32,464 nt of DNA from Ruminococcus flavefaciens (GTDB lineage: Bacteria > Bacillota > Clostridia > Oscillospirales > Ruminococcaceae): contig NZ_FPIP01000013.1 of assembly GCF_900119075.1 (NCBI RefSeq), positions 1-32,464 of the forward strand. The letters are read 5' to 3'. Within the stretch, counting starts at the first letter, position 1. The number at the start of each line of letters is the position of its first letter. Under the pieces are notes generated by a model that had not been told where the DNA came from, made no database searches, and worked only from the letters and a program-made list of their open reading frames with translations. Position numbers and translations under genes: made by a program. Shown piece after piece: positions 9,351-16,954 of the stretch.

Positions 9351-9875
9351 TCAGTCAAGCAGTGCAGAGCCCTTCAAGGCTACGGGAACACTGTAAACAC
9401 ACTCGATGACATTATCTGCAAATGCAGTTATCCTGCGGCTTATCTCGCCCATTTCCTTTATGTACTCCATAAGCTCGGGAGAATAGCTTATACCGTCTCT
9501 GCTTATGTCATTAGCTACGATGACAAGCTCCGAAGCCTTTGCGCCTATGAGCTCCATACCTGAAACTATCTTATCAACGGTGCGGAGTATCCTGCCGTCA
9601 ACAAACATTTCATTGGCACAAAGCCTGCCTATCTCCTCAACAAGCACAGCACTGCCGATAGGGATATCAGCATAGGCGATATCACGGGGACACTCTATAG
9701 TCACGTATTTCTTCTGAGTATGCATTTTCATGCGCTTGGCAATGACCTCCTGTGCGTCATCACCTACGGGATTTATCGTGGCGATGTAGTATTTAGGACA
9801 GCTGAGCCTGTCTATCAGCTTCTCGGCATAGCCTGATTTTCCGCACTTTGTTCCGCCTGTCACAAGAGTTATCAT
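9351..9875 (-). CDS. cobU: Bifunctional adenosylcobinamide kinase / guanylyltransferase (CobU)
   Basis: Acts in the nucleotide-loop assembly branch of cobalamin synthesis and in cobinamide salvage. The 174 residues match CobU length. The P-loop GGTKCGKS (7-14) is followed by a mid-protein VLVEEIGRL strand and the family signature VANDISRDGISYSPE. The C-terminal ITAFADNVIECVYSVPVALKG is typical of the CobU end. It sits 25 bases after cbiG and 42 bases before the shorter CobU-type gene, with no terminator between them. Two adjacent family members are unusual, and I cannot tell which one carries out guanylyl transfer. Confidence 0.85.
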   Translation of the reverse strand: MITLVTGGTKCGKSGYAEKLIDRLSCPKYYIATINPVGDDAQEVIAKRMKMHTQKKYVTIECPRDIAYADIPIGSAVLVEEIGRLCANEMFVDGRILRTVDKIVSGMELIGAKASELVIVANDISRDGISYSPELMEYIKEMGEISRRITAFADNVIECVYSVPVALKGSALLD

Positions 9876-9900
9876 ACTCGTTCAACACCTTTCAAAAGCC

Positions 9901-10869
9901 TCAGCTTTTTCTTTCAAAATCAAGAAATACAGGAGCCTCCGCAGCCGCTATACTGATACCGTCAAATTCTTTTTCCTTTATGATAAGCTTTCCGCCGCTT
10001 TTCAGTACCATTTGCTCACATTTCGCTTCAACGCCGTCAAGCTCCGCAGATTCATATTTCTTCATTGGTATACCAAGCTTTTCGCAGAAGCTGCAAAGCT
10101 CAGGAACTTCGTCTACAGCAGCGATACAGCTTATGCGTTTAATGCCGATACCGTCAAGAGCGGAAGTCACTGCATTTTCTAATGCCTCGGCTGATGTATC
10201 GTTTTTACAGCTTATACCGAGAACTATATTCTTAGGAACAAGATTGACCGTAACATCAAATGGCTTCAAATCTGTATTCGTATCTATACATATGCCTGTT
10301 CTGCATATGCCGAACTCAGTGAGTTCCTCAGGCAGTCCGCTGTGCTTGTAATTGCTGAAAAAGCCTATCTTCTCGTCGTGAAGTACGGCTGCCGATATTT
10401 CTTTTGCAGCCTTGCTGTCACATATTATAAGGTCATTTGCCGCCGCAAAGCTCTCCAGTGAAAAGCTGCCCGCGTCGTCCTCAGACGAAGTTATAACAGC
10501 AGTTACTCCCAGAGAATCCGCCAGAAGCTCAGCAATGTGATTTGCTCCGCCAATATGTCCAGAAAGGACGGGTATAACAAATCTGCCGCCGTCGTCCATA
10601 ACTATTATTGCTGGGTCATCGGGCTTTGTGCCAAGATAGGGAGCCGCCGCACGAACTGCAATTCCGCAGGCGCACACGAAGATAAAAGCGTCGGAGCGCT
10701 CGAAAAGTCGTCCAACCATGCTGCCCATATTCCAGAAAACAGCTGCATTGTCATCGGTATGCTTGTGGAAGCAATAACGGCTTACCCTGTGCTCTGCACC
10801 GAGAGCCTCGGCAATGCGCACTGAAAGCTGCCTGCCGTTTTCAGTGACAGAAAAAACTGCTATATTCAT
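9901..10869 (-). CDS. cbiG: Cobalt-precorrin-5A hydrolase
   Basis: Opens the delta-lactone of cobalt-precorrin-5A and releases acetaldehyde, a step of the anaerobic corrin-ring pathway. The N-terminal domain (about 1-195) shows CACGIAVRAAAPYL and the VLSGHIGGAN signature. The C-terminal domain begins near residue 205 with VLGISCKNDTS, matching the CbiG C-terminal fold. Length 322 is normal. It lies 26 bases after rsmA and 25 bases before cobU, so it is read as part of the same transcript. No other ring-synthesis gene is in the window and no riboswitch precedes this group. Confidence 0.9.
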   Translation of the reverse strand: MNIAVFSVTENGRQLSVRIAEALGAEHRVSRYCFHKHTDDNAAVFWNMGSMVGRLFERSDAFIFVCACGIAVRAAAPYLGTKPDDPAIIVMDDGGRFVIPVLSGHIGGANHIAELLADSLGVTAVITSSEDDAGSFSLESFAAANDLIICDSKAAKEISAAVLHDEKIGFFSNYKHSGLPEELTEFGICRTGICIDTNTDLKPFDVTVNLVPKNIVLGISCKNDTSAEALENAVTSALDGIGIKRISCIAAVDEVPELCSFCEKLGIPMKKYESAELDGVEAKCEQMVLKSGGKLIIKEKEFDGISIAAAEAPVFLDFERKS

Positions 10870-10895
10870 CTTCTTTCAGCCTTTCTGATTACAGT

Positions 10896-11747
10896 TTATT
10901 TTTGAAGCTCTGCCGACAGAGCTATGAGCTGCTCCATGTCAAGCTGCTCGATGCGTGCTGCCTCGGGAAGTCCGAGACCTTTCAGAGCTGAATATGCTTT
11001 CTCTTTAGGGATACCCATAACAGAGGAAAGTGAATTGGCAAGAGTCTTGCGGCGCTGCGAGAAGCCCGCCTTGACGACCTTGAAGAAGAAGCGCTCGCTT
11101 TCCTCGTCAAGTCGGTGCTCGGTGTTAAGGTCTATCCTGATAACAGCCGAATCAACATTTGGTGCAGGCATGAAGCTGCCCCGTGATACGTCAAAAAGCT
11201 TCTTGACAGTTCCATAGTAGTTTACTCCAACGGTTATAGCACCAGAATCGCGTGTGCCGACCCTTGCACAAAGGCGCTGTGCGGCTTCTTTCTGTACCAT
11301 GACAGTTATGGACTCGATAGGCAGTCTATTTTCCAATAACATCATGATAATGGGAGATGTGATGTAGTAGGGCAGATTCGCACATACCGCCACCCGAAGT
11401 CCGCCGAACTCCTCGGCTATGAGCTTATGGAGGTCGCACTTCATCACGTCCTCATTGATTATCTTTACGTTGTCGAACTCCTCCAGCGTCTCTGCCAGTA
11501 TGGGCAGAAGCCGCGAGTCGATCTCCACAGCCGTTACCTTGTCCGCACGCTTTGCAAGCTCAGCTGTAAGTACTCCGATACCAGTACCAATTTCAAGTAC
11601 GCCGAAGCCAGCCTGTGCGTTACCGTTTTCAGCTATTTTAGGACATATATCGGGATTGATGATGAAATTCTGTCCCAGTCCCTTTGAAAAGCTGAAGCCG
11701 TGACGTCCAAGTATATCCTTGACTGTGCCGATATTAGTCAGATTCAT
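10896..11747 (-). CDS. rsmA: 16S rRNA (adenine1518-N6/adenine1519-N6)-dimethyltransferase
   Basis: Dimethylates two adjacent adenines in the 3' hairpin of 16S rRNA with S-adenosylmethionine (KsgA family). Visible motifs are GLGQNFI (23-29), the SAM-binding VLEIGTGIG (50-58), VEID at 74-77 and the catalytic NLPY (124-127). Length 283 is normal. Its AAGGAG ribosome site overlaps the TAA stop of the small gene upstream, giving tight coupling. The placement before cobalamin genes has no clear functional logic beyond operon packing. Confidence 0.96.
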   Translation of the reverse strand: MNLTNIGTVKDILGRHGFSFSKGLGQNFIINPDICPKIAENGNAQAGFGVLEIGTGIGVLTAELAKRADKVTAVEIDSRLLPILAETLEEFDNVKIINEDVMKCDLHKLIAEEFGGLRVAVCANLPYYITSPIIMMLLENRLPIESITVMVQKEAAQRLCARVGTRDSGAITVGVNYYGTVKKLFDVSRGSFMPAPNVDSAVIRIDLNTEHRLDEESERFFFKVVKAGFSQRRKTLANSLSSVMGIPKEKAYSALKGLGLPEAARIEQLDMEQLIALSAELQK

Positions 11748-11757
11748 TTATTTCTCC

Positions 11758-12021
11758 TTAGACCTTGTGACGTTCTTTTTCGGAAAACTCCTTCTGCTTA
11801 GCGTTGTTGAGCTTTTCCATAGTGTTCACAAGGTAATCAGCCGAGCGGTAGGCTCTCTGAAAATCCATATCCTTGAAGTGTACCTGCAAATCTACATATT
11901 CGCCGTCTATAATGATATCCATTTCGCCGATCTGCCGTCCGACATACTTCTGAGAAGCGTACTTTATGTACTCGTCGATCTCGCGTCTGTCCATTTCTCC
12001 GCCAATAACATTGATCTTCAT
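11758..12021 (-). CDS. Small hypothetical protein upstream of rsmA
   Basis: An 87-residue soluble-looking protein that I do not recognise. It starts MKINVIGGEMDRREIDEYI, has alternating charged helical segments, and ends with a Lys/Glu-rich tail. There is no signal peptide or membrane segment. A GGAGG site stands 7 bases before the ATG, and the stop overlaps the rsmA ribosome site (TAAGGAG), which argues that it is a real translated gene coupled to rsmA. No function is assigned. Confidence 0.75.
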   Translation of the reverse strand: MKINVIGGEMDRREIDEYIKYASQKYVGRQIGEMDIIIDGEYVDLQVHFKDMDFQRAYRSADYLVNTMEKLNNAKQKEFSEKERHKV

Positions 12022-12073
12022 ATTAAGCCTCCGTTTCAGTTATTATTATTTTTCAAACAAAAATATTTTTTAG

Positions 12074-12183
12074 TTGAGAGTTGGGAATTGAGAGTTGGGA
12101 ATTGAGAGTTTAGAGTTATTGTATCGCTGCGTCGGTATTATTTAAATAAAGTGAGCGAACACATTAGCTCTCAACTCTAAACT
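12074..12183. repeat. Small repeat element with tandem 14-mers and inverted ends
   Basis: Three tandem 14-base units (12074-12087, 12088-12101, 12102-12115) share TTGAGAGTT; the first two are identical and the third diverges in its second half. An 11-base arm within the third unit (AGTTTAGAGTT, 12107-12117) reappears inverted at 12173-12183. The right arm supplies the TAG stop of the oxidoreductase gene that ends at 12177. The 155-base gap holds no gene or clear promoter. It resembles the remains of a non-autonomous mobile repeat. Confidence 0.6.
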
Positions 12184-13763
12184 ATTGCTTCCAGCAATGA
12201 TTCCGCGCATTTCATGCCGTCAACTGCCGCGGAAACTATTCCGCCTGCATAGCCTGCGCCCTCGCCGCAGGGATAAAGCCCTTTCAGGCTAAGGGACTGC
12301 ATATCCTCTCCCCTGTTTATTCGCACAGGAGAGCTGCTCCTGCTCTCGATACCTGTCAGCAGGGTATCTCCGTCGTCAAAGCCCTGTATCTTCTTTCCCA
12401 TTTCTGTTATTCCCATTCTCAGGGATTCGCAGACATAATCGGGAAGATACTCCTCGGGAGCTGCGAACTTCACATCGGGGCGAAATGAGGGCTTGACTCT
12501 GCCGAGCTTTTCACTGACGCGCCCCTCCATGAAATCACGGAGCACTGCCGCAGGTGCGTGATAATCACTCCCCCCTGCTCTGAATGCCTTTTCCTCAAGG
12601 TCACGCTGAAACCACATACCAGCCAGTGGGTGGTCACTGCCGTAGTCCCCGGGACCTACATTCACAAGGAGAGCGCTGTTGGAGTTCTCTGCGTCACGGG
12701 CAAAACAGCTCATACCGTTGACAGCAAGCCTGCCCTCCTCGGAAGAAGCCGCCACAACATATCCTCCGGGACACATACAGAATGTATAGAGAGTGCGCCC
12801 GTTGGGAAGATGTACAGCCAGCTTGTAATCGGCGGCTTTCAGCGCCTTATGACCTGCAAAATTACCGTACATCGCTTTATCGATATCAGTTCGCAGATGT
12901 TCCGCACGAACTCCCACAGAAAAGCTTTTTTGCGAGAGCTCTATCTTCTCATTGTAGAGAAGCTCGAAAACGTCCATTGCACTGTGCCCTGTAGCAAGTA
13001 TGACGCTTTTCGTGTCGATAGTGCAGATTTGTCCTTCTTTTGTGTATTTAACCGCGGATATTGAGCCGTTTTCGGCTTCAAAACCGCAAAATTTAGCATT
13101 GAATATTACCTCTCCGCCCAGAGATATGACTCTCTCTCGAAGCGCCTTGACAGCTCCGCGAAGCTTGTCCGTGCCGATATGTGGCTTTGCAAGGTAAAGT
13201 ATCTCCTCGGGAGCACCGAACTCCACCAGACGTTCCAAAATCCAGCCTATGCGCTTGTCCTTTATGCCTGTTGTCAGCTTGCCGTCAGAAAATGTACCTG
13301 CTCCGCCCTCGCCGAACTGCACGTTGCACTCGGTATCAAGCTTTCCGCCTGACTGAAATTCCTCCACTGCCTTTACACGGGAGTCCACATCACCGCCCCT
13401 TTCAAGGACTATGGGCTTTGCTCCTGCCATTGCAAGAACAAGTGCCGCAAACATTCCAGCAGGTCCGAAGCCTACGATAACAGGACGGTAAGCCGCGTTT
13501 TTCGCAGCAGGGATATTATACTCGGGCTTTTTGTATTTTACCGCATTTTTCAGCGTTTTAAGAAGCTTTTCCTCGCCTTTCGCCTCGATATCAAGAGAAA
13601 TAAGGAAGTGAACGTCGCTCTTTTTTCTCGCGTCCACTGACTTCTTTGCAAGGCTTACGCTGATAAGCCTGCTGCGGTCGATTTTAAGCTTCTTGGCGCA
13701 TATATCTTCAAGCCTTGAAAAGTCTGTATCAAGAGACACCCTGATACCGCCGACTCTTATCAT
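12177..13763 (-). CDS. FAD-dependent dehydrogenase, COG2509 type
   Basis: A 528-residue flavoprotein of the uncharacterised COG2509 group. An N-terminal alpha/beta domain (about 1-90) is followed by the FAD-binding VIVGFGPAGMFAAL loop with ERGG at the end of the Rossmann strand. A GEGGAGTFSDGKL motif and a C-terminal YPCGEGAGYAGGI segment close the FAD site. The substrate is unknown. The start at 13763 is preferred over 13829 because it gives the family start MIRVGGIRV and an ATGA overlap with the upstream gene. The stop codon falls inside the inverted arm of the neighbouring repeat element, so the final residues may have been altered by its insertion. Confidence 0.88.
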   Translation of the reverse strand: MIRVGGIRVSLDTDFSRLEDICAKKLKIDRSRLISVSLAKKSVDARKKSDVHFLISLDIEAKGEEKLLKTLKNAVKYKKPEYNIPAAKNAAYRPVIVGFGPAGMFAALVLAMAGAKPIVLERGGDVDSRVKAVEEFQSGGKLDTECNVQFGEGGAGTFSDGKLTTGIKDKRIGWILERLVEFGAPEEILYLAKPHIGTDKLRGAVKALRERVISLGGEVIFNAKFCGFEAENGSISAVKYTKEGQICTIDTKSVILATGHSAMDVFELLYNEKIELSQKSFSVGVRAEHLRTDIDKAMYGNFAGHKALKAADYKLAVHLPNGRTLYTFCMCPGGYVVAASSEEGRLAVNGMSCFARDAENSNSALLVNVGPGDYGSDHPLAGMWFQRDLEEKAFRAGGSDYHAPAAVLRDFMEGRVSEKLGRVKPSFRPDVKFAAPEEYLPDYVCESLRMGITEMGKKIQGFDDGDTLLTGIESRSSSPVRINRGEDMQSLSLKGLYPCGEGAGYAGGIVSAAVDGMKCAESLLEAIV

Positions 13764-15001
13764 AAGAGCGCTCCTCTCAGAGAATTTGCACAGCATCTTC
13801 CAGCCATTATCCCCGATGACCATGCCCACTGGAGATTGTATCCGCCGCAGTCGCCGTCCACGTCAAGTATCTCGCCGCATAGGAATATGCCCTTTGCCCC
13901 TCTCAGCTGAAGCTGCTCGTCCACGCAGTCTCCGCTTATGCCGCCTGATGTGACCTGTGCTTCTTTCCACGGCGCACTGCCGAGGACTTCAAAATCCAGA
14001 TTCTTTATGAGCTGTGCTATTGTACGCAGGTCAGCTTCCTTTAAAGCTGAAATTGGCTCGGTAAGAGGCTTTCCAAGAGCGCGTTTTGTCAGATAAAACG
14101 CAAGATTGCGGACGAAAAGTCCTGTGAGAAGTTCCTCTAAGGTACAGCTGCTGCGCTGATACTGGATTATACGGAGATAGCCCACAAGCTGCTCCATGTC
14201 CATATCTGAGGCAAGGTCAAGACGAAGCGTCAGCTTGCCGTCGTACTGTGATATAAGATGAGCCATATTGAAAACACAGATACCAGACAGAGAGCTCTCC
14301 GTAAACTGTATCTCACCGGTTTCTTCTTTTAGTATCCTGCCTGCGGAAAGAGCTGTTACCTTACCCTTGGCACGAACGCCTTTCAGCCCCTTGAGAAGTT
14401 CGGGGCGTACACGCAGAGGTGCTACAGCAGGGCATATCTTCGTGGTGTGACAGCCGTTGCTGCGGAGAAGTCTTATTACGCTGCCGTCAGTTCCGAACTG
14501 AGGTGCCGCATATCCGCCTGCTGCTACGATAACTCGCTTGCAGGGATACTTCTCACCCTTTTCCGAGGATATTCTGAAGCAGTCGGGAGTACTCTCAATA
14601 AAGTTTGTTTCAAAGCCGCAGCGCTCGATTATGCCGAGCTCCTTGGCTCTGAGACGCAGCGCGTTCAGCACTGTAGCCGCACTGTTGCTGCGCGGATATA
14701 TCCTGCCCTTGGAATCAGCGGAGCACACAACACCGATACTTCCAAAAAACTCCTTGGCTGTGGGAGTACCGTTGATTATGCGCATCACATTCTTCACGCT
14801 GCCGTGATAATGATGTGAGCCCATATCCATGTTGCTGAGATTACATCTGCCGTTGCCTGTAGCAAGAAGCTTCTTGCCTACACGGTCAAGCTTTTCAAGA
14901 ATGACTACCCTTGCCTTTGGCATGACGTTTTTAGCCTCGATAGCAGCTGCAAGTCCCGACGCGCCGCCCCCTATAACGGCGATATCTGTGATTTTACTCA
15001 T
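13760..15001 (-). CDS. HI0933/BaiN-like FAD-binding oxidoreductase
   Basis: A 413-residue flavoprotein of the HI0933-like family, often annotated as aminoacetone oxidase or BaiN-like; the true substrate is not known from sequence. It shows the N-terminal FAD loop AVIGGGASGLAAA (8-20), the family signature GKKLLATGNGRCNLSN (42-57), the VIVAAGGYAAPQFGTDG segment and a C-terminal CGEILDVDGDCGGYNLQWAW. The GGGGTGA ribosome site lies at the end of the preceding phosphoesterase gene. It shares an ATGA overlap with the next FAD gene, so the two flavoproteins are translationally coupled. Confidence 0.92.
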   Translation of the reverse strand: MSKITDIAVIGGGASGLAAAIEAKNVMPKARVVILEKLDRVGKKLLATGNGRCNLSNMDMGSHHYHGSVKNVMRIINGTPTAKEFFGSIGVVCSADSKGRIYPRSNSAATVLNALRLRAKELGIIERCGFETNFIESTPDCFRISSEKGEKYPCKRVIVAAGGYAAPQFGTDGSVIRLLRSNGCHTTKICPAVAPLRVRPELLKGLKGVRAKGKVTALSAGRILKEETGEIQFTESSLSGICVFNMAHLISQYDGKLTLRLDLASDMDMEQLVGYLRIIQYQRSSCTLEELLTGLFVRNLAFYLTKRALGKPLTEPISALKEADLRTIAQLIKNLDFEVLGSAPWKEAQVTSGGISGDCVDEQLQLRGAKGIFLCGEILDVDGDCGGYNLQWAWSSGIMAGRCCANSLRGALL

Positions 15002-15005
15002 ATTT

Positions 15006-15881
15006 TCACCCCTTTGGTCTGATATCCATAATGACTACCTCGGGACGGTTGTTGAAACGCACAGGCGCAGGATAAACTCCTATGCCTGAGGTAATAAACA
15101 TCGTTCCGCCCTCATAGTCAAAGAATCCTTTGTCATATATCTTCTGCTCCTTGTGAAGAAGCTTGGGAAGCCATGTTTTGTTTTCCGAACAGTACAGCGG
15201 ACCTGCACCGAACGGGAGCTGTGCCATTTCTCCGTGAGTATCTCCGCACAGGGTAAGGTCTGCGCCGAAATCCGCAAACTTATCATAATTCGGGATATGC
15301 GCAAGGAGAACATTATAACAGCTGTCATCAAGAGAAAAAGCTGTATTCAGGTCAAATGTTGGACTGTAATATACATTGTCTATGCCCATTATATGGATTC
15401 TGTTTCCCTTTACGTCAATAGTCTCCTCATCATAGCTGAGAACGTGGGCTCCGACCTTTTTCAGCTCCGCGACATAACGCTCATCGGTGTCATGCTCGCC
15501 TGTTACGCAGTAAACCGGATAGCCTGCGGAGACTAAATCTGCGGTAAGGTCAATGGGCTTCTGTATCAGCTCCCAGTCGCTTTTTCGCGTGTACATATCG
15601 CCGAGGATAAATACGATATCAGGAGAAGCGTCCTTTATTTTCTCAACTATTTTGCTGTTCTTTATACCGTGCTTCGTAGCGTGCTGGTCGCTTATAACGG
15701 CGAAACGCACCTTACTGCTCACCTTTGGCGAGGTAATGGAAGTCTTGTTGGTATTCAGCGTATAGTTGCCAAACAGCCACACTATGAAAATCAGTATCCA
15801 CAGCCATAAATGTGATTTTTTCTTCGGCTTGTCAGTTTCTGTCTTTTTTGTCGGAGCTTTTTTCTGCTTGTTTTCAGCCAT
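15006..15881 (-). CDS. Membrane-anchored metallophosphoesterase
   Basis: A 291-residue protein with a lysine-rich cytoplasmic N-terminus, one membrane segment (about 25-42) and an outward calcineurin-like phosphoesterase domain resembling YkuE/YaeI-type enzymes. Metal-site motifs are DQH (65-67), GD (94-95), GEHD (128-131), His195 and GDTHG (213-217). Two positions depart from the usual pattern: the Asn of GNH is Glu129, and the first His of GHTH is Asp214. The substrate is unknown; lipid or cell-envelope phosphoesters are possible. Its ATG overlaps the mscS stop by one base (TAATG), so it is coupled to the channel gene. Confidence 0.87.
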   Translation of the reverse strand: MAENKQKKAPTKKTETDKPKKKSHLWLWILIFIVWLFGNYTLNTNKTSITSPKVSSKVRFAVISDQHATKHGIKNSKIVEKIKDASPDIVFILGDMYTRKSDWELIQKPIDLTADLVSAGYPVYCVTGEHDTDERYVAELKKVGAHVLSYDEETIDVKGNRIHIMGIDNVYYSPTFDLNTAFSLDDSCYNVLLAHIPNYDKFADFGADLTLCGDTHGEMAQLPFGAGPLYCSENKTWLPKLLHKEQKIYDKGFFDYEGGTMFITSGIGVYPAPVRFNNRPEVVIMDIRPKG

Positions 15882-16801
15882 TAAACCTTATCCTTTACAT
15901 GAATATCAAGCTGCGGGAACGGTATTTCGATGCCGTTCTCATCAAAGGCAGCCTTTACTGCCTCGGTCATATTGTAGCGCTCGGTGAGGTAATCTGCGTT
16001 GTTTACCCACACAAGAACGTCAATGGAGATCGAACTGCTATTATGTGCGCTCATACGGACTATCGGCTCGGGAGCCTTTAGTATCAGCTTCTCATTCGAG
16101 ATTATTTCAAGTATCACTTCACGAGCCCTGCCGAAATCAGCACTATAGCTGATATCGAATTTAAGGTCGATACGCCTTGTGGGAGTCTCTGTGTAATTAA
16201 CTATCTTAGCGTCAGTGACCTTACCGTTTGGTATGAACACGGTCTTGTTGTCAAAAGTCACTATCTTAGTATAGAATATGCCGATATCACGGACGGTTCC
16301 CACTGTTTCATCAAGCTCTATGATATCTCCTGCCGTAAACGGCTTGGTAAAGAGTATGATAAATCCGCCGCTGAGGTTGGAAAGACAGCTTTGCAGTGCC
16401 AAGCTGATAGCAAGTCCTGCCGCACCAAGTATGGTGATTATTGACGACATAGGCACATTCAGCACAGAAAGCGCCATGATTATGACTGCGATATAAAGAA
16501 TTATCTTGATAAGCGACACAAGAAAGCTTTTTGCCGAGCCGTTTACATTGGACTTCGATACTGCTTTGCCGACTATCTTGGCAATGAGCTTTGAGATAAG
16601 TATTCCCACTATCAGTATAACAAGAGCTATTATCACCGTCGGCAGCGCCTTCTGTATATAGCCGAGAGCGTCATTGAGAAGTCCCGAGGTCTTTTCAACG
16701 GATTCCTGTATGCTTCCCATGACCTCATTTGTGGTATCGGCGGAAGCCTCCTCTGTAATTATATCCGAAGCCTCTTCTGTAAGGCTGTAAAAAGATGTCA
16801 A
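15881..16801 (-). CDS. mscS: Small-conductance mechanosensitive channel (MscS family)
   Basis: A channel that opens on membrane tension and releases solutes during hypo-osmotic shock. Of 306 residues, the first 45 or so form an acidic extracytoplasmic segment. Membrane helices follow at about 52-74, 95-115 and 119-145; the last is the Gly/Ala-rich pore helix running into LSNLSGGFIILFTKPF. The cytoplasmic beta domain (FTAGDIIELDETVGTV, PNGKV) and the alpha/beta end are complete. The start is TTG, with CTGGAG 11 bases upstream; no in-frame ATG is better placed. It is the first gene of its operon, behind a good promoter. Confidence 0.95.
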   Translation of the reverse strand: MTSFYSLTEEASDIITEEASADTTNEVMGSIQESVEKTSGLLNDALGYIQKALPTVIIALVILIVGILISKLIAKIVGKAVSKSNVNGSAKSFLVSLIKIILYIAVIIMALSVLNVPMSSIITILGAAGLAISLALQSCLSNLSGGFIILFTKPFTAGDIIELDETVGTVRDIGIFYTKIVTFDNKTVFIPNGKVTDAKIVNYTETPTRRIDLKFDISYSADFGRAREVILEIISNEKLILKAPEPIVRMSAHNSSSISIDVLVWVNNADYLTERYNMTEAVKAAFDENGIEIPFPQLDIHVKDKV

Positions 16802-16840
16802 AATATCATCATCTCCAGAAAAAATGATTAATCATAATTT

Positions 16841-16869
16841 ATTATAACATATGATATCAAAAATAGCAA
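16841..16869 (-). promoter_or_regulatory. Promoter of the mscS operon
   Basis: On the minus strand, TTGCTA (16864-16869) and a perfect TATAAT (16841-16846) are 17 bases apart, about 40 bases before the mscS start. Confidence 0.65.
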
Positions 16870-16910
16870 GAAATGAAAAGAAAATTTACAATAATTCTTT
16901 ACTTTAACGC

Positions 16911-16946
16911 AAAAACTGCACTGAGACAGGATATCTCAGTGCAGTT
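16911..16946 (-). terminator. Terminator after the capD-like gene
   Basis: A perfect 13-bp stem (16914-16926 with 16934-16946) with a 7-base loop is followed by TTTTT on the minus strand, 9 bases past the stop codon. It separates this transcript from the mscS promoter. Confidence 0.88.
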
Positions 16947-16954
16947 ATCATCAA

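Noticed and set aside
10870..10895. A second cobalamin riboswitch before cbiG.
   Set aside because: Only 26 bases separate rsmA and cbiG, with none of the conserved riboswitch core.
12074..12115. A short CRISPR array from three regular repeats.
   Set aside because: The 14-base units follow each other with no spacers, and there are no cas genes in the window.
13764..13829. The longer N-terminus of the COG2509 flavoprotein.
   Set aside because: It runs into the preceding gene by 70 bases without a better ribosome site, while the ATG at 13763 gives the family start and an ATGA overlap.
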